A stretch of DNA of 64,000 nucleotides from Bacillus cereus G9842 (GTDB lineage Bacteria > Bacillota > Bacilli > Bacillales > Bacillaceae_G), in assembly GCF_000021305.1 (NCBI RefSeq), contig NC_011772.1:5323335-5387334 (forward strand). Direction: 5' to 3'. The notes beneath the pieces were generated by a model. The model was not told the DNA's origin. It saw only the letters and a list, made by a program, of their open reading frames with translations, and ran no database searches. Shown here piece by piece: positions 45,244 to 55,486 of the stretch. Within the stretch, counting starts at the first letter, position 1. The number at the start of each line of letters is the position of its first letter. Both the position numbers and the translations under genes were made by a program.

Positions 45244-46593
45244 TTATGCCCCATCCTCAAAGCGTCGTTCTAAATTAACGAATTTATTAAATTCTTTAAC
45301 AAACGCAAGCTCTACTGAACCTACCGGACCATTACGTTGTTTTGCAATGATAATTTCAATCGTATTTTTATTTTCCGTTTCACGGTCATAGTAATCTTCA
45401 CGATATAGGAAAGCTACAATATCAGCATCCTGCTCAATACTACCAGATTCACGAATATCAGACATCATCGGGCGTTTATCCTGACGAGATTCTACACCAC
45501 GAGATAACTGTGATAAGGCAATAACAGGCACTTGCAATTCACGCGCAATCCCTTTTAAAGTACGAGAAATCTCAGATACCTCCTGCTGACGGTTCTCACC
45601 TGATTTCCCACTTCCTTGAATAAGCTGTAAGTAGTCAATTAAAACCATACCAAGACCTTGTTCTTGCTTTAGTCTACGACATTTCGCTCGAATCTCATTT
45701 ACCTTAATTCCTGGTGTATCATCAATATATATACCGGCATTTGAAAGACTACCCATCGCCATTGTTAATTTCGCCCAATCATCAGAAGTTAATGACCCGG
45801 TACGAAGTCTTTGCGCATCGATATTTCCTTCTGCACAAAGCATACGCATAACAAGCTGATCGGAGCCCATCTCCAAACTAAAAATCGCTACATTTTCATC
45901 CGTTTTCGTCGCTACGTTTTGTGCAATATTTAATGAAAATGCAGTTTTCCCTACTGACGGACGTGCTGCTACGATGATTAAATCATTTCGCTGGAAACCT
46001 GCCGTCATCTTATCTAATTCAGTAAATCCAGTTGGTATCCCAGTAACTTCACCTTTTTGATTATGCAAAAGTTCAATTTTATCATAAGCATCTACAAGAA
46101 CATCTTTAATATTTTGAAATGCTTTTGCATTCGTTTGATGGGATACTTCTAATATTTTTTTCTCGGCCTCATTTAAAAGGCCGTCTACGTCATCTTCTCT
46201 CTCGTATCCATCCGACACAATATGAGTCGCTGTTCGAATTAAACGACGTAAAAGTGCCTTTTCAGCGATGATACGTGCATAATATTCAACGTTAGCAGCT
46301 GTTGGAACAACTTCTGCTAACTCTGCTAGATAAGACACTCCACCAACTTCTTCTAGTAATCCTTGATCAGCCATCGCTGATGTCATTATTACTAAATCGA
46401 TCGGTTCTCCTTTGTCAGATAACCCAAGCATTACCTCAAAAATCTTTTGATGTTTCGTTCGATAGAATGAGTCAGGTACCAATAACTCTGATGCTGATGT
46501 TAACGCATCTTGATCAATTAATATGGCCCCTAAAACCGCCTGCTCGGCTTCTATATTATGCGGAGGGGTACGATCAGCAAGTACATCACTCAT
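45244..46593 (-). CDS. dnaC: Replicative DNA helicase (DnaB-type, DnaC in Bacillus)
   Basis: The 449-residue protein has the N-terminal DnaB domain (PPHNIEAEQAVLGAI) and the RecA-like helicase core with Walker A ARPSVGKT (near 208), Walker B LIDYLQL and the R-finger region. It is the ring helicase that unwinds DNA at the fork. ATG 46593 has AAGGAGG at ideal spacing; the frame opens two codons earlier at a TTG. It lies 27 bp after rplI in the usual Bacillus order yybT-rplI-dnaC. Confidence 0.96.
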   Translation of the reverse strand: MSDVLADRTPPHNIEAEQAVLGAILIDQDALTSASELLVPDSFYRTKHQKIFEVMLGLSDKGEPIDLVIMTSAMADQGLLEEVGGVSYLAELAEVVPTAANVEYYARIIAEKALLRRLIRTATHIVSDGYEREDDVDGLLNEAEKKILEVSHQTNAKAFQNIKDVLVDAYDKIELLHNQKGEVTGIPTGFTELDKMTAGFQRNDLIIVAARPSVGKTAFSLNIAQNVATKTDENVAIFSLEMGSDQLVMRMLCAEGNIDAQRLRTGSLTSDDWAKLTMAMGSLSNAGIYIDDTPGIKVNEIRAKCRRLKQEQGLGMVLIDYLQLIQGSGKSGENRQQEVSEISRTLKGIARELQVPVIALSQLSRGVESRQDKRPMMSDIRESGSIEQDADIVAFLYREDYYDRETENKNTIEIIIAKQRNGPVGSVELAFVKEFNKFVNLERRFEDGA

Positions 46594-46620
46594 ACGCAAT
46601 CCTCCTTGCTTAATTTATTT

Positions 46621-47067
46621 TTATTGTTCACTAACATGAACTTTTACTGTCGCTGTTACTTGCGGATGCAATTTCACTGTTACATTTGTGTAGCCTAATG
46701 CACGGATTGCATCATCCATTTCAAATTTACGTTTATCAAGTTTAATTTTATGTGATTTTTGCATCGCATCTACGATTTGTTTGCTCGTAATAGAACCGAA
46801 TAAACGGCCACCTTCTCCAGATTTCGCTTTTACTTCTACAGTTAATTTCTCTAATGTTTCTTTCAGCTCTTTTGCATTCTCAACTTCTGCTGCTGCATCT
46901 TTTTCTTCTTTACGCTTTTGAGCTTCTAAAGTTTTCATACTGCTATTTGTTGCTTCAGCAGCCAATCCCTGTTTTAGTAAGAAGTTATTTGCATAGCCAT
47001 CTGGTACGTTTTTTACTTCTCCTTTTTTACCTTTACCTTTTACGTCTTTTAGAAAAATTACTTTCAT
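46621..47067 (-). CDS. rplI: 50S ribosomal protein L9
   Basis: The 148-residue protein has the L9 N-terminal domain ([21 protein letters not shown]) linked by a long helix (about 40-75) to the C-terminal domain ([16 protein letters not shown]). L9 binds 23S rRNA near L1. Its start overlaps the gdpP stop by 4 bp (ATGA), so the two are coupled. Confidence 0.97.
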   Translation of the reverse strand: MKVIFLKDVKGKGKKGEVKNVPDGYANNFLLKQGLAAEATNSSMKTLEAQKRKEEKDAAAEVENAKELKETLEKLTVEVKAKSGEGGRLFGSITSKQIVDAMQKSHKIKLDKRKFEMDDAIRALGYTNVTVKLHPQVTATVKVHVSEQ

Positions 47068-49037
47068 GATTGTGTGCCTCCCTGTAAATAGTCATCAATA
47101 ACAAATCGAAGCTTCTCCTCGGCTTCATCTACTGTAACATTTTTCATTTGTGTGGCTGCATTCGTCAAATGCCCGCCACCACCTAAGTTTTCCATAATTA
47201 GCTGCACATTCACTTCACCTAAAGACCTGCTGCTAATTCCAATGAGATTCTCGCCACGTTTCGCAACAACAAATGATGCAATAATTCCTGTCATTGTTAA
47301 TAACGTGTCAGCTGATTGCGCAATAAGCACTTGATCGTAGTAATCATCACTATCAACTTTAGCAATCGCAATTCCATTTTTATAAATGTACGCATTTTTT
47401 ATAGCTTTTGCAACCCGTAAATACTGATCCATATCTTCCTTTAAAAGTTCTTGTACAAGTACAGTATCTGCACCATGTGAGCGTAAATAGGAAGCAGCAT
47501 CAAACGTACGAGCCCCCGTCCGGAATGTGAAACTTTTCGTGTCGACAATAATCCCCGCTAACAATGCCGTTGCTTCTAACATTGTCATCTTTAAATTTTT
47601 CGGTTGATACTCAAGTAATTCTGTAACCAGTTCTGCCGTTGAAGAAGCATATGGTTCCATATAAACTAGCAATGGATCTTCAATAAAATCTTCTCCACGG
47701 CGATGATGATCGATAACTACTACATTTTCAATTTTATGTAACAATTTTTGTTCCATCACCATAGAAGGTTTATGTGTATCAACAACAACAAGTAATGACT
47801 CATCATTCGCAAATTCCATCGCTTGCTCTGGAGTAATAAAGTGAGACCATAATTCCTCATTTTGTTTCACTTTGTCCATCAAGCGTTTAATTCCCTTATC
47901 AGAATCATTTTCATCTAATACAATATATCCTTTACGCTCGTTTAATTGAGCCACTTTTAAAATACCAATCGCAGCACCAATTGCGTCCATATCAGGAGCC
48001 CTATGCCCCATGATAATGACATTACTACTTTCTAATACTAAATCCTTTAACGCATGCGAAATGACCCTAGCACGTACACGGGTACGCTTTTCAACCGGAT
48101 TTGTCTTGCCTCCATAGAACTTAACTTTACCTGTCGCTTGTTTAATAGCTACTTGATCTCCCCCGCGTCCAAGCGCAAGGTCTAAACCAGATTGAGCCAT
48201 TGCCCCAAGCTCTGACAAAGGTAAATCACCTGATCCGACACCTACACTTAATGTAAGTGGTATATTCCTTTTAGATGTTTCTTCACGCACCTGATCTAAA
48301 ATACTAAATTTCCCTTTCTCCATTTGCGTCAGAATACTTTCATTTAGCACAACGAAGAATCTTTCTGAAGATGCACGTTTTAAATACGCACCATACTTAA
48401 GTGCCCATTCATTTAGTCGCGATGTCACAAGACTTGTTATATTCGTACGTAATTGATCATCTAATCCTTGTGTAACTTCATCATAATTATCCAAATAAAT
48501 TACAGCTAAAACAGTACGTTGATCCTCATACATCTTTTCGATTTCTGTTTGTTCCGTTACATCAAAGAAATAAATTAACTTTTCTTCTTTCCTTACAAAA
48601 ACGCGAAACTTTCGATTATTTAAAGAGACTATATCATCAGAAGTTTCTCCTTTAATGAAAAGAAGTAATGTTTCTGATACATCGTAAAGGTGCCATCCAG
48701 CTAATGCATGCTGTCCCAGACATGAAGATAAATAAGGATTTGCCCAATCAATCCCATAATCCTTATTGTATAACAAAATACCAATCGGCATTTGGTTAAA
48801 TGCTTCATTACTTACTTTCTTTACTCTTGTAATCATATCTGTCGTATGCTTTTCGAAATTCCTTTGAAAATTAAGTTCAAATCGTATAACGATAAAAAAT
48901 ACGATACAAAAAATGACAAAAGCAGCTATTCCCATAATTAAATGAAAATAACAGAGAATTGAAATGAGCACAAACACAAAAAATGCCAATACATAAACAG
49001 GATATAAAAACCACTGTTTCTTATCAAATTCAGGCAT
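47064..49037 (-). CDS. gdpP: c-di-AMP phosphodiesterase GdpP (YybT)
   Basis: The 657-residue protein has two N-terminal membrane helices (about 10-55), a heme-type PAS domain (about 75-150), a degenerate GGDEF domain (about 170-300) and a DHH/DHHA1 phosphodiesterase module ([11 protein letters not shown] near 345, [12 protein letters not shown]-terminal [10 protein letters not shown]). It hydrolyses c-di-AMP to pApA and so affects potassium, osmotic and cell-wall homeostasis. It heads the gdpP-rplI-dnaC group. Confidence 0.96.
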   Translation of the reverse strand: MPEFDKKQWFLYPVYVLAFFVFVLISILCYFHLIMGIAAFVIFCIVFFIVIRFELNFQRNFEKHTTDMITRVKKVSNEAFNQMPIGILLYNKDYGIDWANPYLSSCLGQHALAGWHLYDVSETLLLFIKGETSDDIVSLNNRKFRVFVRKEEKLIYFFDVTEQTEIEKMYEDQRTVLAVIYLDNYDEVTQGLDDQLRTNITSLVTSRLNEWALKYGAYLKRASSERFFVVLNESILTQMEKGKFSILDQVREETSKRNIPLTLSVGVGSGDLPLSELGAMAQSGLDLALGRGGDQVAIKQATGKVKFYGGKTNPVEKRTRVRARVISHALKDLVLESSNVIIMGHRAPDMDAIGAAIGILKVAQLNERKGYIVLDENDSDKGIKRLMDKVKQNEELWSHFITPEQAMEFANDESLLVVVDTHKPSMVMEQKLLHKIENVVVIDHHRRGEDFIEDPLLVYMEPYASSTAELVTELLEYQPKNLKMTMLEATALLAGIIVDTKSFTFRTGARTFDAASYLRSHGADTVLVQELLKEDMDQYLRVAKAIKNAYIYKNGIAIAKVDSDDYYDQVLIAQSADTLLTMTGIIASFVVAKRGENLIGISSRSLGEVNVQLIMENLGGGGHLTNAATQMKNVTVDEAEEKLRFVIDDYLQGGTQS

Positions 49038-49115
49038 GTATACAACTCCTATAAAGTAAAACTAACTCACCTTCCAGTTAGTTAAACAGATTAAAATAGT
49101 ATAAGGAATATTGTT

Positions 49116-50051
49116 TTATCCCCCTATTTTAGAACGCAATGAAATCCCTAAGTCAATTATACCTAAGATTGTCACAAGAGGAAACAGCATCGGAATAAAC
49201 ATGCATGCAATAAAACTAATAATAGGAATCCCTTTAGTAAAACCTTTTCTATACGCTAAAAAGGCGATAAATGTCAGACCTTGCAGTACAAGCAATAGTG
49301 TAAATATGACATTTAGGTTAGAAAATACCATATGTAAATATGATGTTGGTTCTACTTTTATAAAAGTTGCTAACAAAATAAATATAACGTAATACCAAAC
49401 AATACTCTTTGGTAATTGTATATCTTTAAATTTAGGCCAAGGTATAATGTCATGTTTTAACTTTTTCAAAACACTACCTGATATTATCACTGTAATCCAA
49501 GAAAAACATACTGAAACTAGAACAAGTATACTTGGAAATAACGATTGTAATATATCATTCATTTGTGTAAGTAACTCTTTTTGTTCCTTACTAATCGGCA
49601 TACCTGTAGCACTTACTATCTTTTCACTTTGCACCATACTTTCACTAAACATACTTTGCATTTGCTTCATTATATCTATGTTGAAAAACTTTATACTCGC
49701 AACATAAATAAGTACAAAACCAATTAAGTATGCAAGCGTCCCCGCTATTAAGATTTCTACTGACTTTTTTCTTGTTTTATACATATATCCTAAAACAATC
49801 CCTATCAATCCAAACATAATTGTCTTCACTAAATTCATAGGTTGACTCACAATAATAGTAACAAAAAGTGATGCTACAAAAATCATGAGCACATTAGATA
49901 GTTTATGTCTTATCGTTAATAGTATAAATGGTAACGGCAAAGCAAAAGTTACAACAGTACCCAAAATCGGAACATACATAGATATAAGCAATAAAATTGC
50001 ATATATAGCTAATAACGCTGCACCTTCTGTAATAAACTTTGTTTGTTTCAC
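49116..50051 (-). CDS. yybS: YybS family membrane protein (DUF2232)
   Basis: The 311-residue protein has about eight membrane helices and matches YybS/DUF2232 in its start (KFITEGAALLAIYAILLL) and in its conserved place between rpsR and gdpP. Some relatives are transport-like. The function is unknown. It starts with GTG at 50051 after AGAGAGG. Confidence 0.9.
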   Translation of the reverse strand: MKQTKFITEGAALLAIYAILLLISMYVPILGTVVTFALPLPFILLTIRHKLSNVLMIFVASLFVTIIVSQPMNLVKTIMFGLIGIVLGYMYKTRKKSVEILIAGTLAYLIGFVLIYVASIKFFNIDIMKQMQSMFSESMVQSEKIVSATGMPISKEQKELLTQMNDILQSLFPSILVLVSVCFSWITVIISGSVLKKLKHDIIPWPKFKDIQLPKSIVWYYVIFILLATFIKVEPTSYLHMVFSNLNVIFTLLLVLQGLTFIAFLAYRKGFTKGIPIISFIACMFIPMLFPLVTILGIIDLGISLRSKIGG

Positions 50052-50090
50052 ATTTTAACCTCTCTTTCAAAAAGAAAAGCATAGCAAAAT

Positions 50091-50117
50091 GCACAGTAGA
50101 GTCCGACTCTACTGTGC
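50091..50117 (-). terminator. Terminator of the rpsF-ssb-rpsR operon
   Basis: Perfect 12-bp arms gcacagtagagt / actctactgtgc with a 3-nt loop are followed on the minus strand by ATTTTGC. Confidence 0.9.
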
Positions 50118-50130
50118 ATTTCATACGCTA

Positions 50131-50364
50131 TTATTCACCAACATATGGTAAAAGTGCCATTTGACGAGCACGTTTAATTGCAACTGTAAGTTTGCGTTGG
50201 TATTTTGCGCTTGTCCCTGTTACACGACGAGGTAAAATTTTACCACGCTCAGAAACGAAACGTTTTAATAAATCAACATCTTTATAGTCAATGCGAGTGA
50301 TGCCGTTAGCTGTGAAGAAACACACCTTACGACGTTTCGCACGTCCACCTTTGCGTCCTGCCAT
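50131..50364 (-). CDS. rpsR: 30S ribosomal protein S18
   Basis: The 77-residue basic protein has the S18 core ([30 protein letters not shown]; quoted in part for recognition of the family, residues about 26-55). It binds 16S rRNA with S6. It is the last gene of rpsF-ssb-rpsR and has a terminator 14 bp past its stop. Confidence 0.97.
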
Positions 50365-50409
50365 GTCTATTTCCCTCCATTCTTTGTTAAAACTAACAAA
50401 TTTACTGTA

Positions 50410-50928
50410 TTAGAACGGTAAATCGTCGTCGGAAATGTCGATCGGTTGACCTACATTTGAAAATGGATCGTCATTCTTCGTAAATCCAGAGTTCCCTTGA
50501 TTACCTTGGTTACCTGAATTACTAGATTGACCAAATGGGTTAGAGCTTTGGTTACCGAAACCAGCTCCTGATGGTTGCTGATTGAATGAACCACGTTGCT
50601 CCCCACCGCCATTACGCGGCTCTAAAAATTGTACGCTTTCCGCAAGAACTTCTGTTACATACACACGTTTACCGTCTTGTCCATCGTAATTACGAGTTTG
50701 AAGACGTCCATCTACGCCTGCTAAGCTTCCTTTTTTCAAATAATTTGCTACGTTTTCTGCTTGTTTACGCCATATTACACAATTAATAAAGTCAGCTTCA
50801 CGCTCACCTTGTTGATTCGCAAATGCGCGATTCACAGCTAACGTAAAAGTAGCTACTGCAACACCATTGGGCGTGTAACGTAAGTCAGGGTCCTTAGTTA
50901 AACGACCAACGAGGATAACACGATTCAT
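50410..50928 (-). CDS. ssb: Single-stranded DNA-binding protein
   Basis: The 172-residue protein has an N-terminal OB fold ([20 protein letters not shown]), a Gly/Gln/Asn-rich linker (about 108-155) and the acidic tip DISDDDLPF that binds partner proteins. It coats ssDNA in replication and repair. ATG 50928 matches B. subtilis SsbA; the frame opens at a GTG four codons upstream. It is flanked by rpsF and rpsR as usual. Confidence 0.97.
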   Translation of the reverse strand: MNRVILVGRLTKDPDLRYTPNGVAVATFTLAVNRAFANQQGEREADFINCVIWRKQAENVANYLKKGSLAGVDGRLQTRNYDGQDGKRVYVTEVLAESVQFLEPRNGGGEQRGSFNQQPSGAGFGNQSSNPFGQSSNSGNQGNQGNSGFTKNDDPFSNVGQPIDISDDDLPF

Positions 50929-50957
50929 CAATCGAACCACTCTCCCTTATATATCAA

Positions 50958-51248
50958 TTATTTTTCTTCTTCTTTAACAACGATATGACGAAGGATATCT
51001 TCGTTGATCTTAGCTAAACGGTCGAATTCGTTAATCGCTTCTGCGTTAGAGTTCACGTTTAAGATCATGTAGAAACCTTCACGTAAGTCGTTGATTTCGT
51101 AAGCTAAACGACGCTTACCCCACTCTTTCGTGTTAATGATTTCTGCACCATTGTTTGTTAAAACACCTGCAAAACGTTCAACTAAAGCTTTTTGAGCTTC
51201 TTCTTCAACGCCAGGACGAATGATGTACATAATTTCGTACTTTCTCAT
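50958..51248 (-). CDS. rpsF: 30S ribosomal protein S6
   Basis: The 96-residue protein starts [17 protein letters not shown] and has the S6 ferredoxin-like fold motifs ([17 protein letters not shown]). It pairs with S18 on the 30S platform. ATG 51248 has AAGGAGGTG; the open frame extends 17 codons upstream without a ribosome site. It opens the rpsF-ssb-rpsR operon and has a structured leader. Confidence 0.97.
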   Translation of the reverse strand: MRKYEIMYIIRPGVEEEAQKALVERFAGVLTNNGAEIINTKEWGKRRLAYEINDLREGFYMILNVNSNAEAINEFDRLAKINEDILRHIVVKEEEK

Positions 51249-51300
51249 TACACTTTCACCTCCTTTTGGTCTAAACGGCCCATAATGGGCAAGGAGCAAT
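51249..51300 (-). promoter_or_regulatory. rpsF leader, candidate S6:S18 binding element
   Basis: The leader forms a hairpin (GCCCAT / ATGGGC, 51278-51290) followed directly by CGTTTAGACC, so that CCG lies beside the stem. S6:S18 autoregulatory leaders have a conserved CCG next to a stem, so this may be that element. Confidence 0.45.
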
Positions 51301-51375
51301 TAATTTATAGTAATTACTCACGAGTTTAGATTATATCATAGTAAGTTATATGAATCAACTCACCAATACATAAAA

Positions 51376-51408
51376 AACTTGGCAAACATATAATATATTC
51401 GCCAAGCT
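51376..51408 (-). terminator. ychF terminator
   Basis: Arms aacttggc / gccaagct (seven paired bases plus inner atat pairing) are followed on the minus strand by TTTTTTAT. Confidence 0.8.
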
Positions 51409-51439
51409 CATATCTTTATTTTTCCTAGGAAATATTAAA

Positions 51440-52540
51440 TTAAACGTTAAAACGGAAGTGCATAACATCTCCATCTTTTACGATATACTCTTTTCCTTCT
51501 AAACGTACTTTTCCAGCTTCTTTTGCAGCTGTCATAGAACCGTTTGTCATTAAGTCATCGTAAGAAACTGTTTCTGCACGAATAAATCCACGCTCAAAGT
51601 CTGTATGAATAACACCAGCACATTGTGGTGCCTTCATACCTTGTTTAAATGTCCAAGCACGTACTTCTTGAACGCCAGCTGTAAAGTAAGTAGCAAGTCC
51701 TAATAGGTCATATGCTGCACGAATTAATTGATCTAAACCAGACTCTTCAATACCTAGTTCTTCAAGGAATACTTTTTTCTCTTCCTCGTCTAATTCAGCG
51801 ATTTCTGATTCGATTTTTGCACATACAACGATTACTTGAGAATTTTCATTTTCTGCAAATTCTTTTACCATTTGTACGTATTTATTTTCCGAAGGATCGA
51901 TAATATCGTCTTCACTTACGTTCGCTACGTATAACATTTCTTTTGTTGTAAGTAAATGAAGGCCTTTAACAATCTTCATCTGCTCTTCTGTAAATTCAAC
52001 AGTACGAGCCGGTTTCCCCTCTTCAAAAGCCTCTTTTAAACGAACTAAAATTTCATGCTCATATACAGCTTCTTTATCTTTTTGTCTTGCTAATTTCGCA
52101 ACACGCTCGATACGCTTATCAACAGACTCTAAGTCCGCTAAAATTAGCTCTAAGTTGATTGTTTCGATATCATCAATTGGATCTACTTTCCCTGAAACGT
52201 GCGTAATATTTTCGTCTTCAAAACAACGAACAACTTGGCAAATTGCATCTACTTGACGAATGTGAGATAAGAATTTATTTCCTAAACCTTCACCTTTACT
52301 AGCACCTTTTACGATACCTGCAATATCAGTAAACTCAAATACAGTCGGAACAGTCTTTTTCGGTTCTACTAATTCCGTTAATTTATTTAAACGCTCATCT
52401 GGTACTTCTACAATCCCTACGTTTGGATCAATTGTACAGAATGGATAGTTCGCAGATTCTGCTCCTGCTTGTGTAATTGCATTAAATAAAGTGGACTTCC
52501 CTACGTTAGGTAATCCAACAATCCCAGCCGTTAATCCCAT
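51440..52540 (-). CDS. ychF: Ribosome-binding ATPase YchF
   Basis: The 366-residue Obg-like protein has the P-loop GLPNVGKST (residues 8-16), DIAGIVKGAS and a TGS/ubiquitin-like C-terminal domain (TFKQGMKAPQCAGVIH...FRFNV). YchF (YyaF) binds ATP rather than GTP and associates with ribosomes. ATG 52540 has AGGAGTG upstream; the GTG three codons earlier is less likely. Confidence 0.95.
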   Translation of the reverse strand: MGLTAGIVGLPNVGKSTLFNAITQAGAESANYPFCTIDPNVGIVEVPDERLNKLTELVEPKKTVPTVFEFTDIAGIVKGASKGEGLGNKFLSHIRQVDAICQVVRCFEDENITHVSGKVDPIDDIETINLELILADLESVDKRIERVAKLARQKDKEAVYEHEILVRLKEAFEEGKPARTVEFTEEQMKIVKGLHLLTTKEMLYVANVSEDDIIDPSENKYVQMVKEFAENENSQVIVVCAKIESEIAELDEEEKKVFLEELGIEESGLDQLIRAAYDLLGLATYFTAGVQEVRAWTFKQGMKAPQCAGVIHTDFERGFIRAETVSYDDLMTNGSMTAAKEAGKVRLEGKEYIVKDGDVMHFRFNV

Positions 52541-52655
52541 ATTTTTCACTCCTATGTCTCAATCTTTCATCATTATAGATAGTAACGAAAAAAATGACAA
52601 GTTTCCGCCAAACGAAAAAAAGTAACAGTTACCTACTGTAACTGTTACTCTCTCT

Positions 52656-52853
52656 CTATTCTTCGTGCTTCACAAGTATTTTTTTCACCTTACGATCAAA
52701 CTCTCTTCGAGTAATCATTACTGAATGGTCACATCCCTCGCACTTAATGCGGATATCCATTCCCATACGAATAATTTTCCAACGATTCTCGCCACATGGA
52801 TGTGCTTTCTTCATTTCCACAACATCGTACAAGTTATATTCCTTTTGCTCCAC
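52656..52853 (-). CDS. DUF951 domain protein
   Basis: The 65-residue protein has the DUF951 pattern with KAHPCGENRWKI and CEGCDHSVMITRREFDRK, whose cysteines and histidine suggest a small zinc-binding fold. Relatives are always found between mscS and ychF in this chromosome region. The function is unknown. It lies 23 bp after the mscS-type gene. Confidence 0.88.
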   Translation of the reverse strand: MEQKEYNLYDVVEMKKAHPCGENRWKIIRMGMDIRIKCEGCDHSVMITRREFDRKVKKILVKHEE

Positions 52854-52876
52854 TCTTCAAACTCCTCCTCTCCATA

Positions 52877-53758
52877 CTAAATTGCTTTTCCACTAACCAA
52901 TTCTTCACGATTATATAAAACCATACGTGGATATGGAATTTCAATTCCATGTAAATCAAGACGATTTTTAATCTCTTTACGAAGTGCCCTTGCAATAACT
53001 GCATGTTGCATCGGCTCTACTTCAGCAATAACGCGTAATATAACTTCTGATGCAGCTAACGTTTGCACACCTAATAATTGAGGTGTTGTTACCATTTTTT
53101 CGTACTTTGAAGGTAACTCTACTAATAAATCTTCAATAACCTGCTCTGCTTTCGCAATATCAGCCTCATATGAAATAGATACATCAACAAATGCTACACT
53201 ATTACTAACTGAGTAGTTAGTAACTTGGATAATACTTCCGTTTGGTAAAGTATGAATTTCACCTGTCCAACTCTTTACTTTCGTTGTACGAAGTCCAATT
53301 TCTAAAACGACTCCTTCAAATTGACCGATTTTAACATAATCGCCAACTGAAAACTGATCTTCTAGCAAAATAAATAAACCTGTAATAACGTCCTTCACTA
53401 AACTTTGAGCACCAAATCCGACTGCTAAACCAATTACCCCGGCACCCGCTAATAAACCTGATGCATTAATATCAAACACACCTAAAATCGCAATCAGCAT
53501 AATAAACATAACAACGTACGCTACAATATTTTCAAGTAATTTCGCTACTGTAACTGTACGACGTTCTGAAATTTGAATTGGAGAACGACTCCCCATACGA
53601 AACGCATTTCGTACAACCGCTCTTGCAATTCGCACAACAACTGCACCGATTATTAAAATAATACATATTTTTAATGTCGCAACTCCAATATGAGCCCAAC
53701 GATCAGCATCTAATAAATACTGTTTCGTAGAATTAAACCACTTCGTTAATAAATCCAT
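52877..53758 (-). CDS. Small-conductance mechanosensitive channel (MscS family)
   Basis: The 293-residue protein has three membrane helices, the pore helix region (GAGVIGLAVGFGAQSLVKDVITG, residues about 108-130) and the cytoplasmic MscS beta and alpha/beta domains. It opens on membrane tension and releases solutes on osmotic downshock. It is probably cotranscribed with the DUF951 gene. Confidence 0.93.
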   Translation of the reverse strand: MDLLTKWFNSTKQYLLDADRWAHIGVATLKICIILIIGAVVVRIARAVVRNAFRMGSRSPIQISERRTVTVAKLLENIVAYVVMFIMLIAILGVFDINASGLLAGAGVIGLAVGFGAQSLVKDVITGLFILLEDQFSVGDYVKIGQFEGVVLEIGLRTTKVKSWTGEIHTLPNGSIIQVTNYSVSNSVAFVDVSISYEADIAKAEQVIEDLLVELPSKYEKMVTTPQLLGVQTLAASEVILRVIAEVEPMQHAVIARALRKEIKNRLDLHGIEIPYPRMVLYNREELVSGKAI

Positions 53759-54017
53759 GTACCTCTACCTCTCTAGCTAAAATTTCTTTTTAGTTATCCT
53801 TATTATTGTATCAGAAGTCCTCTAATTGCTGAAAAAATTTTATGATTTTAATCCTATTTTACCCCCGCCATTCAGGTATAAAATTGAACGAATATATATA
53901 TAATAGTACTATTATTTCCGTTTTCATTCACATTTTGCAAAAATTACGCACTTATAGATTTCCATTTTTCTCACTATATAACATATATTGAAAATTTATT
54001 AAAAGGATGGGTGCTTC

Positions 54018-54614
54018 ATGAATATTGGAAGTTTTCGCTTACCATTTTTTGAGAAAGAAACTCAAAACGTTATGCACCAGGATCTAGAAGCCTCTGAGAT
54101 AATCAGTAATTTCTTACTTACCCACATTCCTATTAAAACTAATATACCACTCATTCTCGTTTGTATCGGAACAGATCGTTCTACAGGTGACGCACTCGGC
54201 CCGTTAGTTGGTACAAAACTTGAACAAATAGACATCAAAAACCTCCAAGTATTCGGTACACTAGATGAGCCAGTACATGCGCTAAATTTAGAAGAAAAAA
54301 TTCAAAATATACAGAAAGAATATCCTGCTGCATTTATAATTGCTGTTGATGCATGTTTAGGAAAGTCTCAAAATATCGGGTCAATCACTATTGGAAAGGG
54401 CCCTAGTAAGCCTGGAGCTGCTATGAATAAGAAATTACCTGCAGTTGGTGATCTGCATATACACGGTATCGTCAATCTAAATGGGTTTATGGAGTTTTTC
54501 GTTCTTCAAAATACAAGATTAAGTTTAGTTATGAAAATGGCCGATGTAATCGCACAAAGTATAAAAGAGACGGATCAAAAATTATCCGCACTAAAAAAAG
54601 CAAACCATCTATAA
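54018..54614 (+). CDS. yyaC: YyaC family sporulation protein (DUF1256)
   Basis: The 198-residue protein has the YyaC core: CIGTDRSTGDALGP (near 57), DEPVHA, and AVDACLGKSQNIGSI. This fold is related to the germination protease GPR. YyaC is expressed during sporulation in B. subtilis and its exact role is unclear. ATG 54018 has AAGGATGGG upstream. It is one of few plus-strand genes in this block and is convergent with parB. Confidence 0.92.
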   Translation: MNIGSFRLPFFEKETQNVMHQDLEASEIISNFLLTHIPIKTNIPLILVCIGTDRSTGDALGPLVGTKLEQIDIKNLQVFGTLDEPVHALNLEEKIQNIQKEYPAAFIIAVDACLGKSQNIGSITIGKGPSKPGAAMNKKLPAVGDLHIHGIVNLNGFMEFFVLQNTRLSLVMKMADVIAQSIKETDQKLSALKKANHL

Positions 54615-54632
54615 ATAATAAGATGGTTTGCT
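54599..54632. terminator. Bidirectional terminator between yyaC and parB
   Basis: Arms agcaaaccatct / agatggtttgct with a 10-nt loop overlap the yyaC stop codon. Confidence 0.9.
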
Positions 54633-54634
54633 CT

Positions 54635-55486
54635 TTATTTTTTTTGTGATAATAGTTCTAAAATACGATTCAAATCTTCTTTATTAAAAAATTCAATTTC
54701 GATTTTACCTTTTTCTTTTTTCGTCTCTTTAATTTTCACATCTGTGCCAAACTTTTCTCTTAAGAACGTTTCACGTTCTACGAAAAATATATTTCGCTCT
54801 TTTTTCACTTTTTTTGTTTCACGTGAAACGTGTTGATTAATCTCTTGGACGATTTTCTCTAATTGACGAACATTTAATCCTTCTTTTTCAATGCGTTTCA
54901 ATAAGGACTTCAATTGTTCTTCATCTTTTATCGTAAGTAAAGTTCTCCCATGAGCCATTGAAAGTTGACCATTTGCAATCATATCTTGGACGAACGAAGG
55001 GAGGCTTAATAACCGAGTATAATTTGCAATGTAAGGTCTGCTTTTGCCAAGACGTTTCGCTAATTGTTCTTGCGTTACATTTAGCTCATTCATTAACATC
55101 TGGTATGCCATTGCCTCTTCCATAGGATTTAAATCTTCTCGTTGTAAGTTTTCTAACAAAGCAAATTCCATCATTTGCTGTTCAGTTAATTGTCTTACAA
55201 CCGCAGGTACCTTTTCTAAACCAGCCTCTTTTGCAGCACGAAATCGTCTTTCACCTGCAACGATTTCATATCCTTTAATACTCTTCCTAGCAATTAATGG
55301 TTGTAGAATACCGTGTTCCTTAATCGAAATTGCTAATTCCTGAATAGCCTCTTTATTAAAGTGTTTACGCGGTTGATATGGATTTGGCCTTAATTCAGTT
55401 ACAAGAATCTCCTGAATTGTTTCCTCTTCTTTCACATCTAAATCAGGAAAAAACACATTAATTCCTCTTCCTAATCCCTTAGCCAC
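54635..55486 (-). CDS. parB: Chromosome-partitioning CTPase ParB (Spo0J)
   Basis: The 283-residue protein has the ParB/Srx nucleotide-binding domain with GERRFRAAK (near 80), a helix-turn-helix (TQEQLAKRLGKSRPYIANY) and a C-terminal dimerisation region. It binds parS, slides as a CTP-dependent clamp and loads SMC. GTG 55486 (VAKGLGRGINVFF) overlaps the parA stop by 8 bp. A parS site lies inside the coding sequence. Confidence 0.95.
   Translation of the reverse strand: MAKGLGRGINVFFPDLDVKEEETIQEILVTELRPNPYQPRKHFNKEAIQELAISIKEHGILQPLIARKSIKGYEIVAGERRFRAAKEAGLEKVPAVVRQLTEQQMMEFALLENLQREDLNPMEEAMAYQMLMNELNVTQEQLAKRLGKSRPYIANYTRLLSLPSFVQDMIANGQLSMAHGRTLLTIKDEEQLKSLLKRIEKEGLNVRQLEKIVQEINQHVSRETKKVKKERNIFFVERETFLREKFGTDVKIKETKKEKGKIEIEFFNKEDLNRILELLSQKK
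54815..54830. promoter_or_regulatory. parS site inside parB
   Basis: TGTTTCACGTGAAACG matches the Bacillus parS consensus TGTTNCACGTGAAACA in 15 of 16 positions. B. subtilis also has a parS inside spo0J. Confidence 0.9.
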
